Shown: positions 25,002 through 33,166, counted from the stretch's first letter. The stretch: 53,895 nt of DNA from Candidatus Saccharimonadales bacterium (GCA_030146045.1 JASLDG010000039.1:1-53895); one strand, 5' to 3'. Notes: generated by a model not told the origin, from the sequence alone. A program made the numbers and translations.

Positions 25002-25733
25002 TTAGTACATCGGAATCGCCACAACCGAAAAATCGCCGGTAAAATGCCCGGCTGGTGTAGTACCAGAAACGTTCACGATCATGCTTATAGTGTAGTCGGT
25101 GCGACCGCTCGGAGCATTACTTTGCGCCACCACATCACCGCTGTGGTACATAAATTTATTGGCTACACCATAATTGCTCGCTACCTGGCCAAAGGTCGCC
25201 TGACCAGATGGTACCTGCAGCGGATCGGCACCAAGTGACGGTGCTGTATTGGCAACGAGGTTAATCGCAAACTGCTCCTTGCCTTTTTGCGAATCGGTTG
25301 GCGTGGTTGGTGTTTTGAGCGTATGGTTGCCGAATTTTGGTGGATTGCCGATCACCTGCAAGAAATAGCCACTACCCATGTGGTTGCGTACGCGCACAAT
25401 CGAGGTACGAGTGGCCGTTTTATCGGTCGAAAGCACGCCAAGATTTGATTCGCCCGGCTCCACAATCACCTCAAGTACCGGGTTATTGTCTTCGATTGGC
25501 TGAAAGTTCGCTGTACTGGCACCATTTGTTGCCGGCGTACTACCACCCATAGGGCCAATCGAGGCCTTCGCGCAGTATTGCCCAGAACAGCTGTTGAGCA
25601 TACCGCCCGCCCCAAACTGTGCTTCGCTCATCTCATAGCCGTTCGAAGCCGAATTAACCGCAAATACCGGCCATGACCAAAGGCCGGCTACAAATAATCC
25701 CCCAACAGTTACCCACAGTATCCATTTTTTCAT
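25002..25733 (-). CDS. secreted WxL-like surface protein 4 (short)
   Basis: A 243-residue protein: signal peptide (W-I-L-W-V-T-V-G-G-L-F-V-A-G-L-W-S-W-P-V-F-A), a short region with C-S-G-Q-Y-C, a beta domain starting V-I-V-E-P-G-E-S-N-L-G-V-L, and the C-terminal domain K-E-Q-F-A-I-N-L-V-A-N ... Y-G-V-A-N-K-F-M-Y-H-S-G-D-V-V-A ... TPAGHFTGDFSVVAIPMY. It lacks the E-R-S-L N-terminal domain of the others. It diverges from the fibre gene at 25831. Confidence 0.75.
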   Translation of the reverse strand: MKKWILWVTVGGLFVAGLWSWPVFAVNSASNGYEMSEAQFGAGGMLNSCSGQYCAKASIGPMGGSTPATNGASTANFQPIEDNNPVLEVIVEPGESNLGVLSTDKTATRTSIVRVRNHMGSGYFLQVIGNPPKFGNHTLKTPTTPTDSQKGKEQFAINLVANTAPSLGADPLQVPSGQATFGQVASNYGVANKFMYHSGDVVAQSNAPSGRTDYTISMIVNVSGTTPAGHFTGDFSVVAIPMY

Positions 25734-25830
25734 AGGTCAGTCTACCCCTCAGTATACTACAAACCCCTGGCCTCTGGTATGATGCTCGTGGTTATGGTAC
25801 GCTTAAGGCATAGACTAAACCGTTAGCATA

Positions 25831-26844
25831 ATGGAACCAGACAAAAACACCCCGCCATCAGACGACGAGACTTCGGCCAAGGATACCCAGGCCGCGCCCG
25901 CTGACGCACTCAGTCGGACACCAGATGACTTGGAAGAGGAGCGTGCCGCGCAGGCAACCGAACAAGCTAAAGACGCGCAGACAGGTGAGAAAAAACCTTC
26001 GGCAGTGCGACGCTTTTTCCGCCGGGTAAACGTATACTTGCTTCTTTTTGTTTTGATTGTTGTCATTGCTGGAATCGTGGTTGCCGTTACCTATCTCAAT
26101 AGTCAAAAAACCGTTAATGAACCGAACATTGCCACTCAAACTTTGACTGAAAATGCACTCAAACAACTCTCCAACTCTGATGCAACCGTGGGCAATTCAT
26201 CACAGACACTTACCATTCAAGGCAATGCCATCATTGCCGGACAGTCGCTCATGCGTGGTAATTTAAACGTTGCGGGTAACATTCAGGCAGGCGGCAGTAT
26301 TCAGGGTGCTAACCTCACTATTTCGGGCACATCAAATTTAGGCACCGCGCAGATCAACACTCTCCAAGTTGCTAATACACTCGCAGTACAAGGTGCCACT
26401 ACCATGCGCGATCTTTCGGTTGCGGGTGCGGCATCGTTTAGTGGCGCCGTTACTGCGAATCAGCTGACAACCTCTCGGCTAGTGTTGAGTGGCAATGCGG
26501 TATTGCAGGTGCCCAATCACTTGAGTTTTACCGGCCCAACGCCAAGTCGCAATATTACATCGAATGTACTAGGGGCAGGCGGCTCGGTGTCCATCAGCGG
26601 TTCCGACACCAGCGGTACGGTCAACATCAACACGGGCAACAACCCACAGCCAGGCTGCTTTACCCGCGTCACCTTCCAGCAACCGTTCACAAGTCAACCG
26701 CGCGTTATCATCAGTCCTGTCGGTGCTGGCGCTGGCCAAACACAATATTACGTCACACGCGATAATGGCGGATTCAGTATCTGTACTAATAATGCTGCGC
26801 CAGCGGGCCAAGCATTTGCGTTTGATTATTTTGTCGCAGGCTAA
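25831..26844 (+). CDS. single-pass membrane protein with fibre-like outer domain
   Basis: A 337-residue type II membrane protein. An acidic Pro/Glu/Ala-rich cytoplasmic part (1-55), a basic V-R-R-F-F-R-R-V boundary, TM helix (about 69-89), then a repetitive region (about 115-235) of short turns such as G-N-L-N-V-A-G-N-I-Q-A-G-G-S-I-Q-G, suggesting a beta-helix or fibre shaft. The final ~75 residues (F-Q-Q-P-F-T-S-Q-P-R-V-I-I-S-P) look like a phage-tail/H-type-lectin-like head. Its stop overlaps that of the F1 epsilon gene (CTAA). Probably a surface fibre, possibly adhesive. It could link to the ATPase next door (inference from location only). Confidence 0.65.
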   Translation: MEPDKNTPPSDDETSAKDTQAAPADALSRTPDDLEEERAAQATEQAKDAQTGEKKPSAVRRFFRRVNVYLLLFVLIVVIAGIVVAVTYLNSQKTVNEPNIATQTLTENALKQLSNSDATVGNSSQTLTIQGNAIIAGQSLMRGNLNVAGNIQAGGSIQGANLTISGTSNLGTAQINTLQVANTLAVQGATTMRDLSVAGAASFSGAVTANQLTTSRLVLSGNAVLQVPNHLSFTGPTPSRNITSNVLGAGGSVSISGSDTSGTVNINTGNNPQPGCFTRVTFQQPFTSQPRVIISPVGAGAGQTQYYVTRDNGGFSICTNNAAPAGQAFAFDYFVAG

Positions 26845-27152
26845 ACATCCATAAACACCACCACGCGGTCGGCTTTGACATGCATAAGTGCACGGTGAAT
26901 TTTGATCGTTTTTGGATCACCTTCGAGAGGTTTAATGACAAGATTACAGGGCACCAGCATACATAAAAAATTATGGTGGCGCGGCAAAATATCAAAAGGA
27001 CCCGTGTCATTGACGGCGCTCACGCTCGCAGCTTCGCCTTCAAAGTACACTTGAAACGGCGCATAGACTTTGACCGACATACTTGGCTTGCCATCTGTGT
27101 GCGCCGGAGCTTGCTCTGATGATGTATCAACTGCTGACGTTTCTTCGGCCAC
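26841..27152 (-). CDS. atpC: F1-type ATPase epsilon subunit (N-terminal domain only)
   Basis: A 103-residue protein; GTG 27152 shares its G with the beta stop (TAGTG), indicating translational coupling. After ~25 Ser/Ala/Glu-rich residues comes the epsilon beta-sandwich: V-K-V-Y-A-P-F-Q-V-Y-F-E-G-E-A, then V-N-D-T-G-P-F-D-I-L-P-R-H-H-N-F (equivalent to the G-x-F-x-I-L-P-x-H motif). It ends at the end of the sandwich, so the inhibitory C-terminal helices of ordinary epsilon are missing. It should sit on gamma in the rotor. Confidence 0.85.
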   Translation of the reverse strand: MAEETSAVDTSSEQAPAHTDGKPSMSVKVYAPFQVYFEGEAASVSAVNDTGPFDILPRHHNFLCMLVPCNLVIKPLEGDPKTIKIHRALMHVKADRVVVFMDV

Positions 27153-28582
27153 TACGATTCCTTACTTTCGGGAGATTCAGCAGACTCCTCGGTATCCGCT
27201 TGAGGCAATTCTGCAGGTGCTTCAGAAGATTCTGTATCAGCTACCTCAGCCTTACCAATAATTGCTTCAACACCATCGAGTGTTTGATCGCGCGTCATGT
27301 GCTCGCCTTCCACACCTGTTACTTTGTACATGACATTAAATCGCTGCTTGAAGAATTCGATGAGCTGCTTCGCCTTGTTGTAGTCATCGCGATCCTCTGT
27401 CGACAACTCTGACTCACCGATAATAGCGATAATACCTTTGAGCGATTCGTACTTTTGCAAAATCGCCGTCGCGCGGGTTGCTAAATCATAATGGCGCTCA
27501 CCTACTACTTCAGGTGTCAGTAGGCTTGATTTTGATGCCAAGATATCAACCGCCGGGCGAATACCTTGCGCCGCAACTGCACGCGATAGCACGATCGTAC
27601 TATCGAGTTCGTGCTGAATCATCTGCACGGCTGGATCCGAGAGATCGTCAGCCGGCACATAAATAGTCTGCAAGGCTGTGATTGAACCATTCACATTGGT
27701 TGCCAGACGATCTTGGAACGTTTTAACATCACTAAAAACGGTCGGCTGGTAGCCACCTTCAGCCGGGGTTTGGTCGACAATAGTCGAAACTTCGTTTTTG
27801 GCCTGAATATAGCGGTACATATTGTCGGCGAACAGGAGCACATCTCTTTTTAAATCGTCGCGGAAATATTCAGCCAAGGTAATGGCTGCAAGACCAATCA
27901 ATGAACGCTGCACCGGATTCTCGTTCATCTGACCAAAGAACATAGCCGTGTTTTTGAGCAGATCGTTATCATCCAGTGTCTTGTAGAGCTCGTGACCTTC
28001 GCGAATACGCTCACCAATACCGGCAAACATACTGATTGCACCCGAACCTTCGGCTACGTTGTTGATAATTTCCATCGTCAGCACGGTTTTGCCGACACCC
28101 GCACCACCGACGATGCCAATTTTGCGACCTTTGACAAACGGCGTAAAGAAGTCGAGAACTTTCATACCTGTTTCAAGAATGTCATCAGGGCGATTTTCGA
28201 GACTCGTTTCTTGGAATGCTGGGGCGAAAATCGGGCGCTTAATCATACGGTCGAGCGTAGCCTGGTCGAGCTGCGGTTTGCCGTCGATCGGACGTGCCAT
28301 TGCATCCCATACGCGACCAATCATTTCTTCGCCAACAGGAATTTCAAGACTACGACCACTTCGCGACACGCGATCACCTTTTTTAATGCTATATTCACCA
28401 CCGATGTTCAGGCAGACCGCTGTATCGCCATGGCTCAAACTACTGACCAGCAGCGGCGACTTGGTCTCGTTGTCAACGTAGAGCATCTCGTTAAGATCAG
28501 GCATATCATCATCAAACTGAACCTTGATCACCAAGCCTTTGAGTGTCCTAATTGTTCCCTTGCCGTGTGTTACCGCATCCAT
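27152..28582 (-). CDS. atpD: F1-type ATPase beta subunit, divergent
   Basis: A 476-residue catalytic subunit from ATG 28582 with GGAGGAG upstream; the longer frame overlaps gamma. Walker A G-G-A-G-V-G-K165-T, G-E-R-I-R-E-G (catalytic Glu), Walker B V-L-L-F-A-D-N-M-Y-R-Y and Y-V-P-A-D-D-L are intact, so ATP hydrolysis is likely. Unusual: L-L-G-R-I-P-S of normal beta is V-D-Q-T-P-A-E; the adenine-stacking Tyr of G-I-Y-P-A-V-D is Arg (G-I-R-P-A-V-D), followed by L-A-S-K-S-S for L-D-S-T-S-R; DELSEED is E-S-E-L-S-T-E-D. An acidic tail of about 35 residues is added. Fifth of six F1/stator genes in the operon. Confidence 0.93.
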   Translation of the reverse strand: MDAVTHGKGTIRTLKGLVIKVQFDDDMPDLNEMLYVDNETKSPLLVSSLSHGDTAVCLNIGGEYSIKKGDRVSRSGRSLEIPVGEEMIGRVWDAMARPIDGKPQLDQATLDRMIKRPIFAPAFQETSLENRPDDILETGMKVLDFFTPFVKGRKIGIVGGAGVGKTVLTMEIINNVAEGSGAISMFAGIGERIREGHELYKTLDDNDLLKNTAMFFGQMNENPVQRSLIGLAAITLAEYFRDDLKRDVLLFADNMYRYIQAKNEVSTIVDQTPAEGGYQPTVFSDVKTFQDRLATNVNGSITALQTIYVPADDLSDPAVQMIQHELDSTIVLSRAVAAQGIRPAVDILASKSSLLTPEVVGERHYDLATRATAILQKYESLKGIIAIIGESELSTEDRDDYNKAKQLIEFFKQRFNVMYKVTGVEGEHMTRDQTLDGVEAIIGKAEVADTESSEAPAELPQADTEESAESPESKES

Positions 28583-28583
28583 A

Positions 28584-29450
28584 CTATTCTCCTCCACCTG
28601 CACGTATTTTCTTGAGTCCTGCCAATGATTCTTTGAGGCGAGTATCGACCTGATTGCGTTTGGCTCGGTTATACTCGGTATGGAGTTCGGTGGCTGTTTC
28701 AACCGAGCGCTCTTTAGCTGCCGACATTGCCTTAAACCGACTTGCAACTTGCGCCAATCGACTGTCGTAAATAAACTGTGAAATCGTCAGACGTAAAATC
28801 GAATTCTCCAAATACGCCGCCACCGCATACGATCCTGGTTCAAAAATATAAGTCTTTTCACTGACAACATCATCCGATACCATACCTAAGTCGGCAACAT
28901 GGCCACGACTTGATACCACTTCACTGAGATCAACATCTTTGATTTCCTGCTGACTAAGGGAAATATAGTCTTGATAGAAAATTCGACTTTTGTCGTACTT
29001 ACGAATGATATCCATCAGCGGATCGACATTGATATAGTCTTTTTCGGGGAGGTCAAAATAGTACGTGTAAAAAATATTCTGCTGCTTGAGTTTCAGAGCA
29101 CCGTGGTGACCAACTACTAAGACATCCTGCTTGGTTTCATCATAATACTCGATGACTTTACGAATGAGACGCTGGTCAATATCACCACTCAAGCCTCCCT
29201 TAGCGGTAATCAAAATGAGAAGTTCTTTGTCAATCGGCTTCTCATCGGGCGCACGCCCAAAATTAAACAGCACGTCAACGCGAATCTGTTTGTAGATATT
29301 CCAGACTTCATCGAAAAACTGATTGCTAATCAGGACCTTATTTTTTGTCTTGGCGATTTGCATACTACTGAGACTTTCGAGTGCCGAAGTCAGGCTTACA
29401 ACAGACCGAACAGACGACTCCTCTGCTTTGATTTCAAGAGGACGACGCAT
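28584..29450 (-). CDS. atpG: F1-type ATPase gamma subunit
   Basis: A 288-residue protein from ATG 29450 with GGAGG upstream, one base after the alpha stop; its own stop is one base before the beta ATG. N- and C-terminal helices form the coiled-coil shaft (S-L-T-S-A-L-E-S-L-S-S-M-Q-I and R-F-K-A-M-S-A-A-K at 241-256, matching the family's R-x-x-A-M-x-x-A). The middle Rossmann-like part has L-I-T-A-K-G-G-L-S-G-D, equal to the conserved S-D-R-G-L-C-G with changes. It would be the central rotor shaft. Confidence 0.88.
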   Translation of the reverse strand: MRRPLEIKAEESSVRSVVSLTSALESLSSMQIAKTKNKVLISNQFFDEVWNIYKQIRVDVLFNFGRAPDEKPIDKELLILITAKGGLSGDIDQRLIRKVIEYYDETKQDVLVVGHHGALKLKQQNIFYTYYFDLPEKDYINVDPLMDIIRKYDKSRIFYQDYISLSQQEIKDVDLSEVVSSRGHVADLGMVSDDVVSEKTYIFEPGSYAVAAYLENSILRLTISQFIYDSRLAQVASRFKAMSAAKERSVETATELHTEYNRAKRNQVDTRLKESLAGLKKIRAGGGE

Positions 29451-29451
29451 C

Positions 29452-31011
29452 TTACTTATCCTCCTTGGCCGATTCAGCTGGCGCGTTCGCCTCTTCAGCT
29501 GCACGAGCCGCTTCTTCAGCCTGGCGTTTCTTTTCAGCATCGGCCTTGGCTGCTTTTTCGATGGCGGCTTTTCTCACTTCATCAATCGTCACTACTTCAG
29601 CTTTCAGTGCTGCTGCGAGCTCATCAAAGTTGCCATTAAGATCACCGTCTTCTTGTAGTTTTGGTGCGTATTCATGAACACGCTCTTTGAGTTTTTCAAC
29701 ATTGATAATTTCTTCCGGGCTACTGTCGAGCACAATACTCATGATAAATTGCTGCTCGGCGTAGCTATAAATTTCACCAATCGCCTGGTTCATCAGCTTA
29801 AATAGCACCTTACCTTTATCGTAATCGGCCTGCGCTTGCGGGCTAAGCTCGGTACCAAAGTGAGCATACTCTTCGGCGGTACGATAGCCCGATAATGTCA
29901 GGTTGAGTCGATCAGCCAACGACTTCTGGCGCTTGTTTTGGCCAACACCACCCACGCGTGTTACCGATAATGCCGTACTCACTGCTGGACGCATTGTCTC
30001 TGCAAAGATCTTACCATCCAAAATCCACTGGCCATCAGTGATTGACATGATGTTTGTTGGGAGATATGCCGTAATATCACCACCCGGCGCGTAGACGATC
30101 GGAATCAGTGTTTGGCTGGCGTGGTTTGATTCGGTCTTGCCGCCGCGCTCCAGCAAGCTCGAGTGTGTATAGAACATATCACCCGGATACGAATCACGAC
30201 CCGGACTAACACCTGCAATCAGTGAAATTTCGCGGTACGCCTGTGCATGAGCCGTCAAATCATCATAAATCACCAACGTATCCATATTGAGTTTATGCCA
30301 GAAGTATTCACCATGTGCAGCCCCAACATAGGGCACAAGATAGGTGAGGATAAGCGATTCAAACGAGTTTGTCACCACAATAACCGCTTTTTTGAGCGCA
30401 TCGTTTTTCTGGAGATTATTTACCAGCTCTGCCACATCATGTTGGCGCTTGGCAATCAGAACATAAATCACGGTAATATCAGTATTTTTCTGGTTAATAG
30501 CAACTTGCGCCGCGAGTGCGGTCTTGCCCACCTTACTGTCGCCCAACATTGCCATACGCTGGCCGCGCGCCAACGAATATTCCAGGTCAAGCAGTGTCAC
30601 ACCCGTTTCAACTGGCGTATCGAGCAGCTCGCGTTCGTACAACATCGGCGCCCCATGGAACACATCCCATTCCTGGTCAGGGATAATCTCACCCTTACCA
30701 TCAATGGGCTCACCAAATACATTCACCACGCGGCCGATAAAATTCTTACCGACCGGTGTCATAATATCATGCGCTTCAATCACACATACCGCACCCATAT
30801 GGAGTGGCGACGGATCGAGCTTCATCACAATCACATGATCTTCGAAGATTTCATGTACATACCCTCGGGTACCGTCCTCAAATCGCACGGTTGCATGAAC
30901 GTTCGTCGGCTGCAAACCCCGAACACTCACCATAAATGAGTCAATACCAACGATTTCACCGACAGGATTACCTGCATCGACACACTTTTGAAAGGCTTTA
31001 TTCGGCTCCAC
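29452..31011 (-). CDS. atpA: F1-type ATPase alpha subunit, divergent
   Basis: A 519-residue protein, normal length. GTG 31011 with GGAGG upstream, overlapping delta by 14 nt. The P-loop is G-D-S-K-V-G-K163-T instead of the usual G-D-R-Q-T-G-K-T, so the Mg/phosphate-contacting Gln is gone. The arginine finger motif is kept as S-V-T-R-V-G-G-V-G-Q. V-G-K-N-F-I-G-R-V-V-N-V-F-G-E-P-I-D-G-K-G is a typical crown-domain motif. The C-terminal ~40 residues are a charged A-E-K-K-R-Q-A-E-E-A helix not found in ordinary alpha. The catalytic site pair should still work for hydrolysis. Confidence 0.93.
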   Translation of the reverse strand: MEPNKAFQKCVDAGNPVGEIVGIDSFMVSVRGLQPTNVHATVRFEDGTRGYVHEIFEDHVIVMKLDPSPLHMGAVCVIEAHDIMTPVGKNFIGRVVNVFGEPIDGKGEIIPDQEWDVFHGAPMLYERELLDTPVETGVTLLDLEYSLARGQRMAMLGDSKVGKTALAAQVAINQKNTDITVIYVLIAKRQHDVAELVNNLQKNDALKKAVIVVTNSFESLILTYLVPYVGAAHGEYFWHKLNMDTLVIYDDLTAHAQAYREISLIAGVSPGRDSYPGDMFYTHSSLLERGGKTESNHASQTLIPIVYAPGGDITAYLPTNIMSITDGQWILDGKIFAETMRPAVSTALSVTRVGGVGQNKRQKSLADRLNLTLSGYRTAEEYAHFGTELSPQAQADYDKGKVLFKLMNQAIGEIYSYAEQQFIMSIVLDSSPEEIINVEKLKERVHEYAPKLQEDGDLNGNFDELAAALKAEVVTIDEVRKAAIEKAAKADAEKKRQAEEAARAAEEANAPAESAKEDK

Positions 31012-31513
31012 TGAGTGCCTCCAACTGACCTACTAGCGCCTCGTGTTGTTGATGCAATAGCCCTCGCACACTGAGATCGTGCACTTTGTTAGCCGTACGC
31101 ACATACACACCTGCCACAAGAGACGGCTGCAAGCCAACGGCAATAATAGCCTGCGGATGAACAGATTCGCGCAACCACTGCGCCAGTGTTTCGAGGCTCG
31201 GACGATCGGCTTGTACAGCAAATGTCATATGAATAGTCGGTACGGTATCTTTTAGCTTTTGCATGTACCGCACAAGGTCACCCCGTGTCCGCGCATCATC
31301 AAGTGTCAGATTATTTTCGACGAGAAATGCTGTCATCACTTCCGAAAAAACTAACGGTTCGCCCGCTGCCGAGCCAACTTTGGCTCGTACCGCCCGCTGC
31401 GTCAATTCATCGTCAGCCGCTTCGAGTTCATGTATCAACCGTACGAGATCAGCCTTACTGACAATACTCGCTGGCAAACGAACCGATTCAGATGACGTAC
31501 CTGCCTGGTTCAT
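30998..31513 (-). CDS. atpH: F1-type ATPase delta (OSCP-like) subunit
   Basis: A 171-residue protein whose ATG overlaps the upstream stop (ATGA). The C-terminal signature is kept: P-S-L-V-A-G-V-Y-V-R-T-A-N-K-V-H-D-L-S-V-R-G-L-L, matching the family's L-I-G-G-x-x-I-x-x-G-D-x-x-x-D-x-S-x-R-x-x-L. The N-terminal helical domain is weakly conserved. It would cap the alpha3beta3 head and join it to the peripheral stalk. Confidence 0.82.
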   Translation of the reverse strand: MNQAGTSSESVRLPASIVSKADLVRLIHELEAADDELTQRAVRAKVGSAAGEPLVFSEVMTAFLVENNLTLDDARTRGDLVRYMQKLKDTVPTIHMTFAVQADRPSLETLAQWLRESVHPQAIIAVGLQPSLVAGVYVRTANKVHDLSVRGLLHQQHEALVGQLEALSGAE

Positions 31514-32271
31514 AATTTCATGTCGCTCACAATCGCGTCTTTGTTCTGCTCCATCTGCTTGATAATCGACGGAAGCTGCGCCTTAAGATCAAATTGGTCG
31601 CCAAGTGCATCAACCACATAATGCTCGATAATCTGTGCCATATTCTCTTCAAATGCACGCACCAAATTCGCCTCTTGCGCCGCTAAGGCCTGGCCAACAA
31701 GTTCGTTCATTTTCTCATGTTGCTCTTGGAGGGCACGGACACTTTGCTGCAATACATGGAGCGCTGAATCTTGGGCATCGTGCATTGCTGTTAGGCGCGT
31801 GTTGTTTTCCTCAAATGTCCGCGTCAGCATTGCCGTTTGATCAGTGACGGTTTTCTGTAATGTGTCACTAAGACTTTTGTGTTGTTGCTGCAATGCGAGG
31901 GCGCTATTCGTCAGTGTTTTAAGTGCCGCTTCCTGACTCTCCTGTAAGGTCTTACTGTAGGCAGCCGTCTGTTGATCCAAGGTGCTCATGACGTGTACTT
32001 TGATATCTTCGTTGAGCTGCCTTATACCTTCAGCTATCTGAGCTGCAACATGCTGCTTCAGCTCAGACTTTACATCGCTGATAGTTTGGTCTAAGTCTTG
32101 CTTGAAAGTATCTGCGTTTTTGCTGATAATCTGCTCAAAATACCAGCGACCGTGGCTTCGAAGCTCTTCCCGGTAAACTTCGTCAAAGAACAGTTTTTCG
32201 CGCTCAAAATCTTCGCCCTCCGTTTGGCCGGAGTCTGCTTGCTGTTGCTGTTTGTTGCTAAATAATCCCAC
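31510..32271 (-). CDS. soluble coiled-coil protein at the atpF (b subunit) position
   Basis: A 253-residue protein from GTG 32271. Nearly all of it is charged/Gln-rich helix with heptad character (about 25-225), for example A-A-L-K-T-L-T-N-S-A-L-A-L-Q-Q-Q-H-K and repeated F-E-E-N. It occupies the b-subunit place and is coupled to delta, so it is probably a peripheral stalk. Unlike b it has no TM helix: the N-terminus is M-G-L-F-S-N-K-Q-Q-Q-Q. It is also ~90 residues longer than b. How it is fixed to the membrane is unclear. No sequence family recognised. Confidence 0.7.
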   Translation of the reverse strand: MGLFSNKQQQQADSGQTEGEDFEREKLFFDEVYREELRSHGRWYFEQIISKNADTFKQDLDQTISDVKSELKQHVAAQIAEGIRQLNEDIKVHVMSTLDQQTAAYSKTLQESQEAALKTLTNSALALQQQHKSLSDTLQKTVTDQTAMLTRTFEENNTRLTAMHDAQDSALHVLQQSVRALQEQHEKMNELVGQALAAQEANLVRAFEENMAQIIEHYVVDALGDQFDLKAQLPSIIKQMEQNKDAIVSDMKL

Positions 32272-32292
32272 GCTGTTCCACCCTGTTTTTTG

Positions 32293-33135
32293 CTATAGCT
32301 TCAATAGTAAATATACCGCAAATAAGCCAATTACCAAAATCAAGACGCTGGTGAGAATAATTTCGAACAACGCCCGAAAAATCGATTTTTTAGACATCGG
32401 ATTACGCCCAATCGATATCACACCGCTTCGCACCCCTGAATACAACACAATAATCGCGGCGATCAAACTGACACCAGCAATTGCAAGGCTGAGGTAAATA
32501 CGAATGGGGCTCACTTCTTTTTCAGCAATTGCCTGGCCAATACGCTCCAGCAGATCTGGTACTTTTGCCTTGGTGCTCTTTTCGTTGGGATTACGACGGA
32601 TATCAATCGTCACTGGAATCGACCCAAGCGTCACCGTCCGATTAACGGCACCGGTCGTGTCTTTGAGCTCGGTCGTCCCAAGCGTCACCCCCTTGCCATC
32701 AAACCCAGCAGCAGCTCGACCAAACACGGTCTTCTCCTTGGTGCTCGCTTTCATCGCTACGCCATTTACCGATGATAGCGTCACATAATCACCTTGATTA
32801 ATCGTACCACCCTGAGTACTGACAAGCACATTGTACGTCCCAGCTACCGCTACGTATGTTTCATTTTGTAGCGCTTCGTTTGAAACGGTAAACGAAAGCT
32901 GGTTGCGATCAACGGCAACACCGAACATATTCTGGAGCTCAGTCGGTACCGCTGCCTTGACGCGATTTGAATCTTTACCTGTCAGCTGTACGATCGTACC
33001 ATTCTCGAGCGGCGCATCCGCTGCGTAGCCCTGCACATTACCACCCCCATAGTTCGCAGCGAAAACTGGCAGCGAAAAGAACGCTATTGCCCCAATAACG
33101 CCACCGATGCCTGCTGTGGTTAAAAATCGTTTCAT
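32293..33135 (-). CDS. secreted domain fused to a c-subunit-like TM hairpin
   Basis: A 280-residue protein at the atpE position. Start ATG 33135: the upstream ATG at 33159 overlaps the -10 box. Signal peptide 1-27 (cleavage after VFA-A), an extracytoplasmic beta-rich domain (about 28-205), TM1 (212-232), a cytoplasmic loop with S-I-G-R-N-P (241-246), TM2 (255-278), C-terminus outside. This is the topology and loop motif (R-[NQ]-P) of ATP synthase c. At 18 residues past the Pro, where c has Asp/Glu, it has Val; the only acidic residue of TM2 is E258, 12 past the Pro. I infer a rotor-ring-like anchor for F1 that carries an outer domain and probably does not move ions. Homology by sequence alone is weak. 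Confidence 0.65.
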   Translation of the reverse strand: MKRFLTTAGIGGVIGAIAFFSLPVFAANYGGGNVQGYAADAPLENGTIVQLTGKDSNRVKAAVPTELQNMFGVAVDRNQLSFTVSNEALQNETYVAVAGTYNVLVSTQGGTINQGDYVTLSSVNGVAMKASTKEKTVFGRAAAGFDGKGVTLGTTELKDTTGAVNRTVTLGSIPVTIDIRRNPNEKSTKAKVPDLLERIGQAIAEKEVSPIRIYLSLAIAGVSLIAAIIVLYSGVRSGVISIGRNPMSKKSIFRALFEIILTSVLILVIGLFAVYLLLKL

Positions 33136-33157
33136 GATTGTGCTTATTCTAGGGTTC

Positions 33158-33166
33158 ATTATAGCA
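33158..33166 (-). promoter_or_regulatory. extended -10 promoter of the F1-like operon
   Basis: TGCTATAAT on the minus strand, 22 bases before ATG 33135. Transcription would start near 33151, after the alternative ATG 33159, which fixes the start of the first gene. No clear -35. Confidence 0.6.

Noticed and set aside
30247..30939. 230-codon plus-strand frame opposite the F1 alpha gene
   Set aside because: Lies entirely within atpA on the other strand, His/Asn-rich and without a ribosome site; antisense shadow.
26841..33135. Ordinary F-type ATP synthase operon
   Set aside because: No a subunit, and the c- and b-position products are not normal; alpha/beta names are kept but a proton-driven synthase is not supported from this window.
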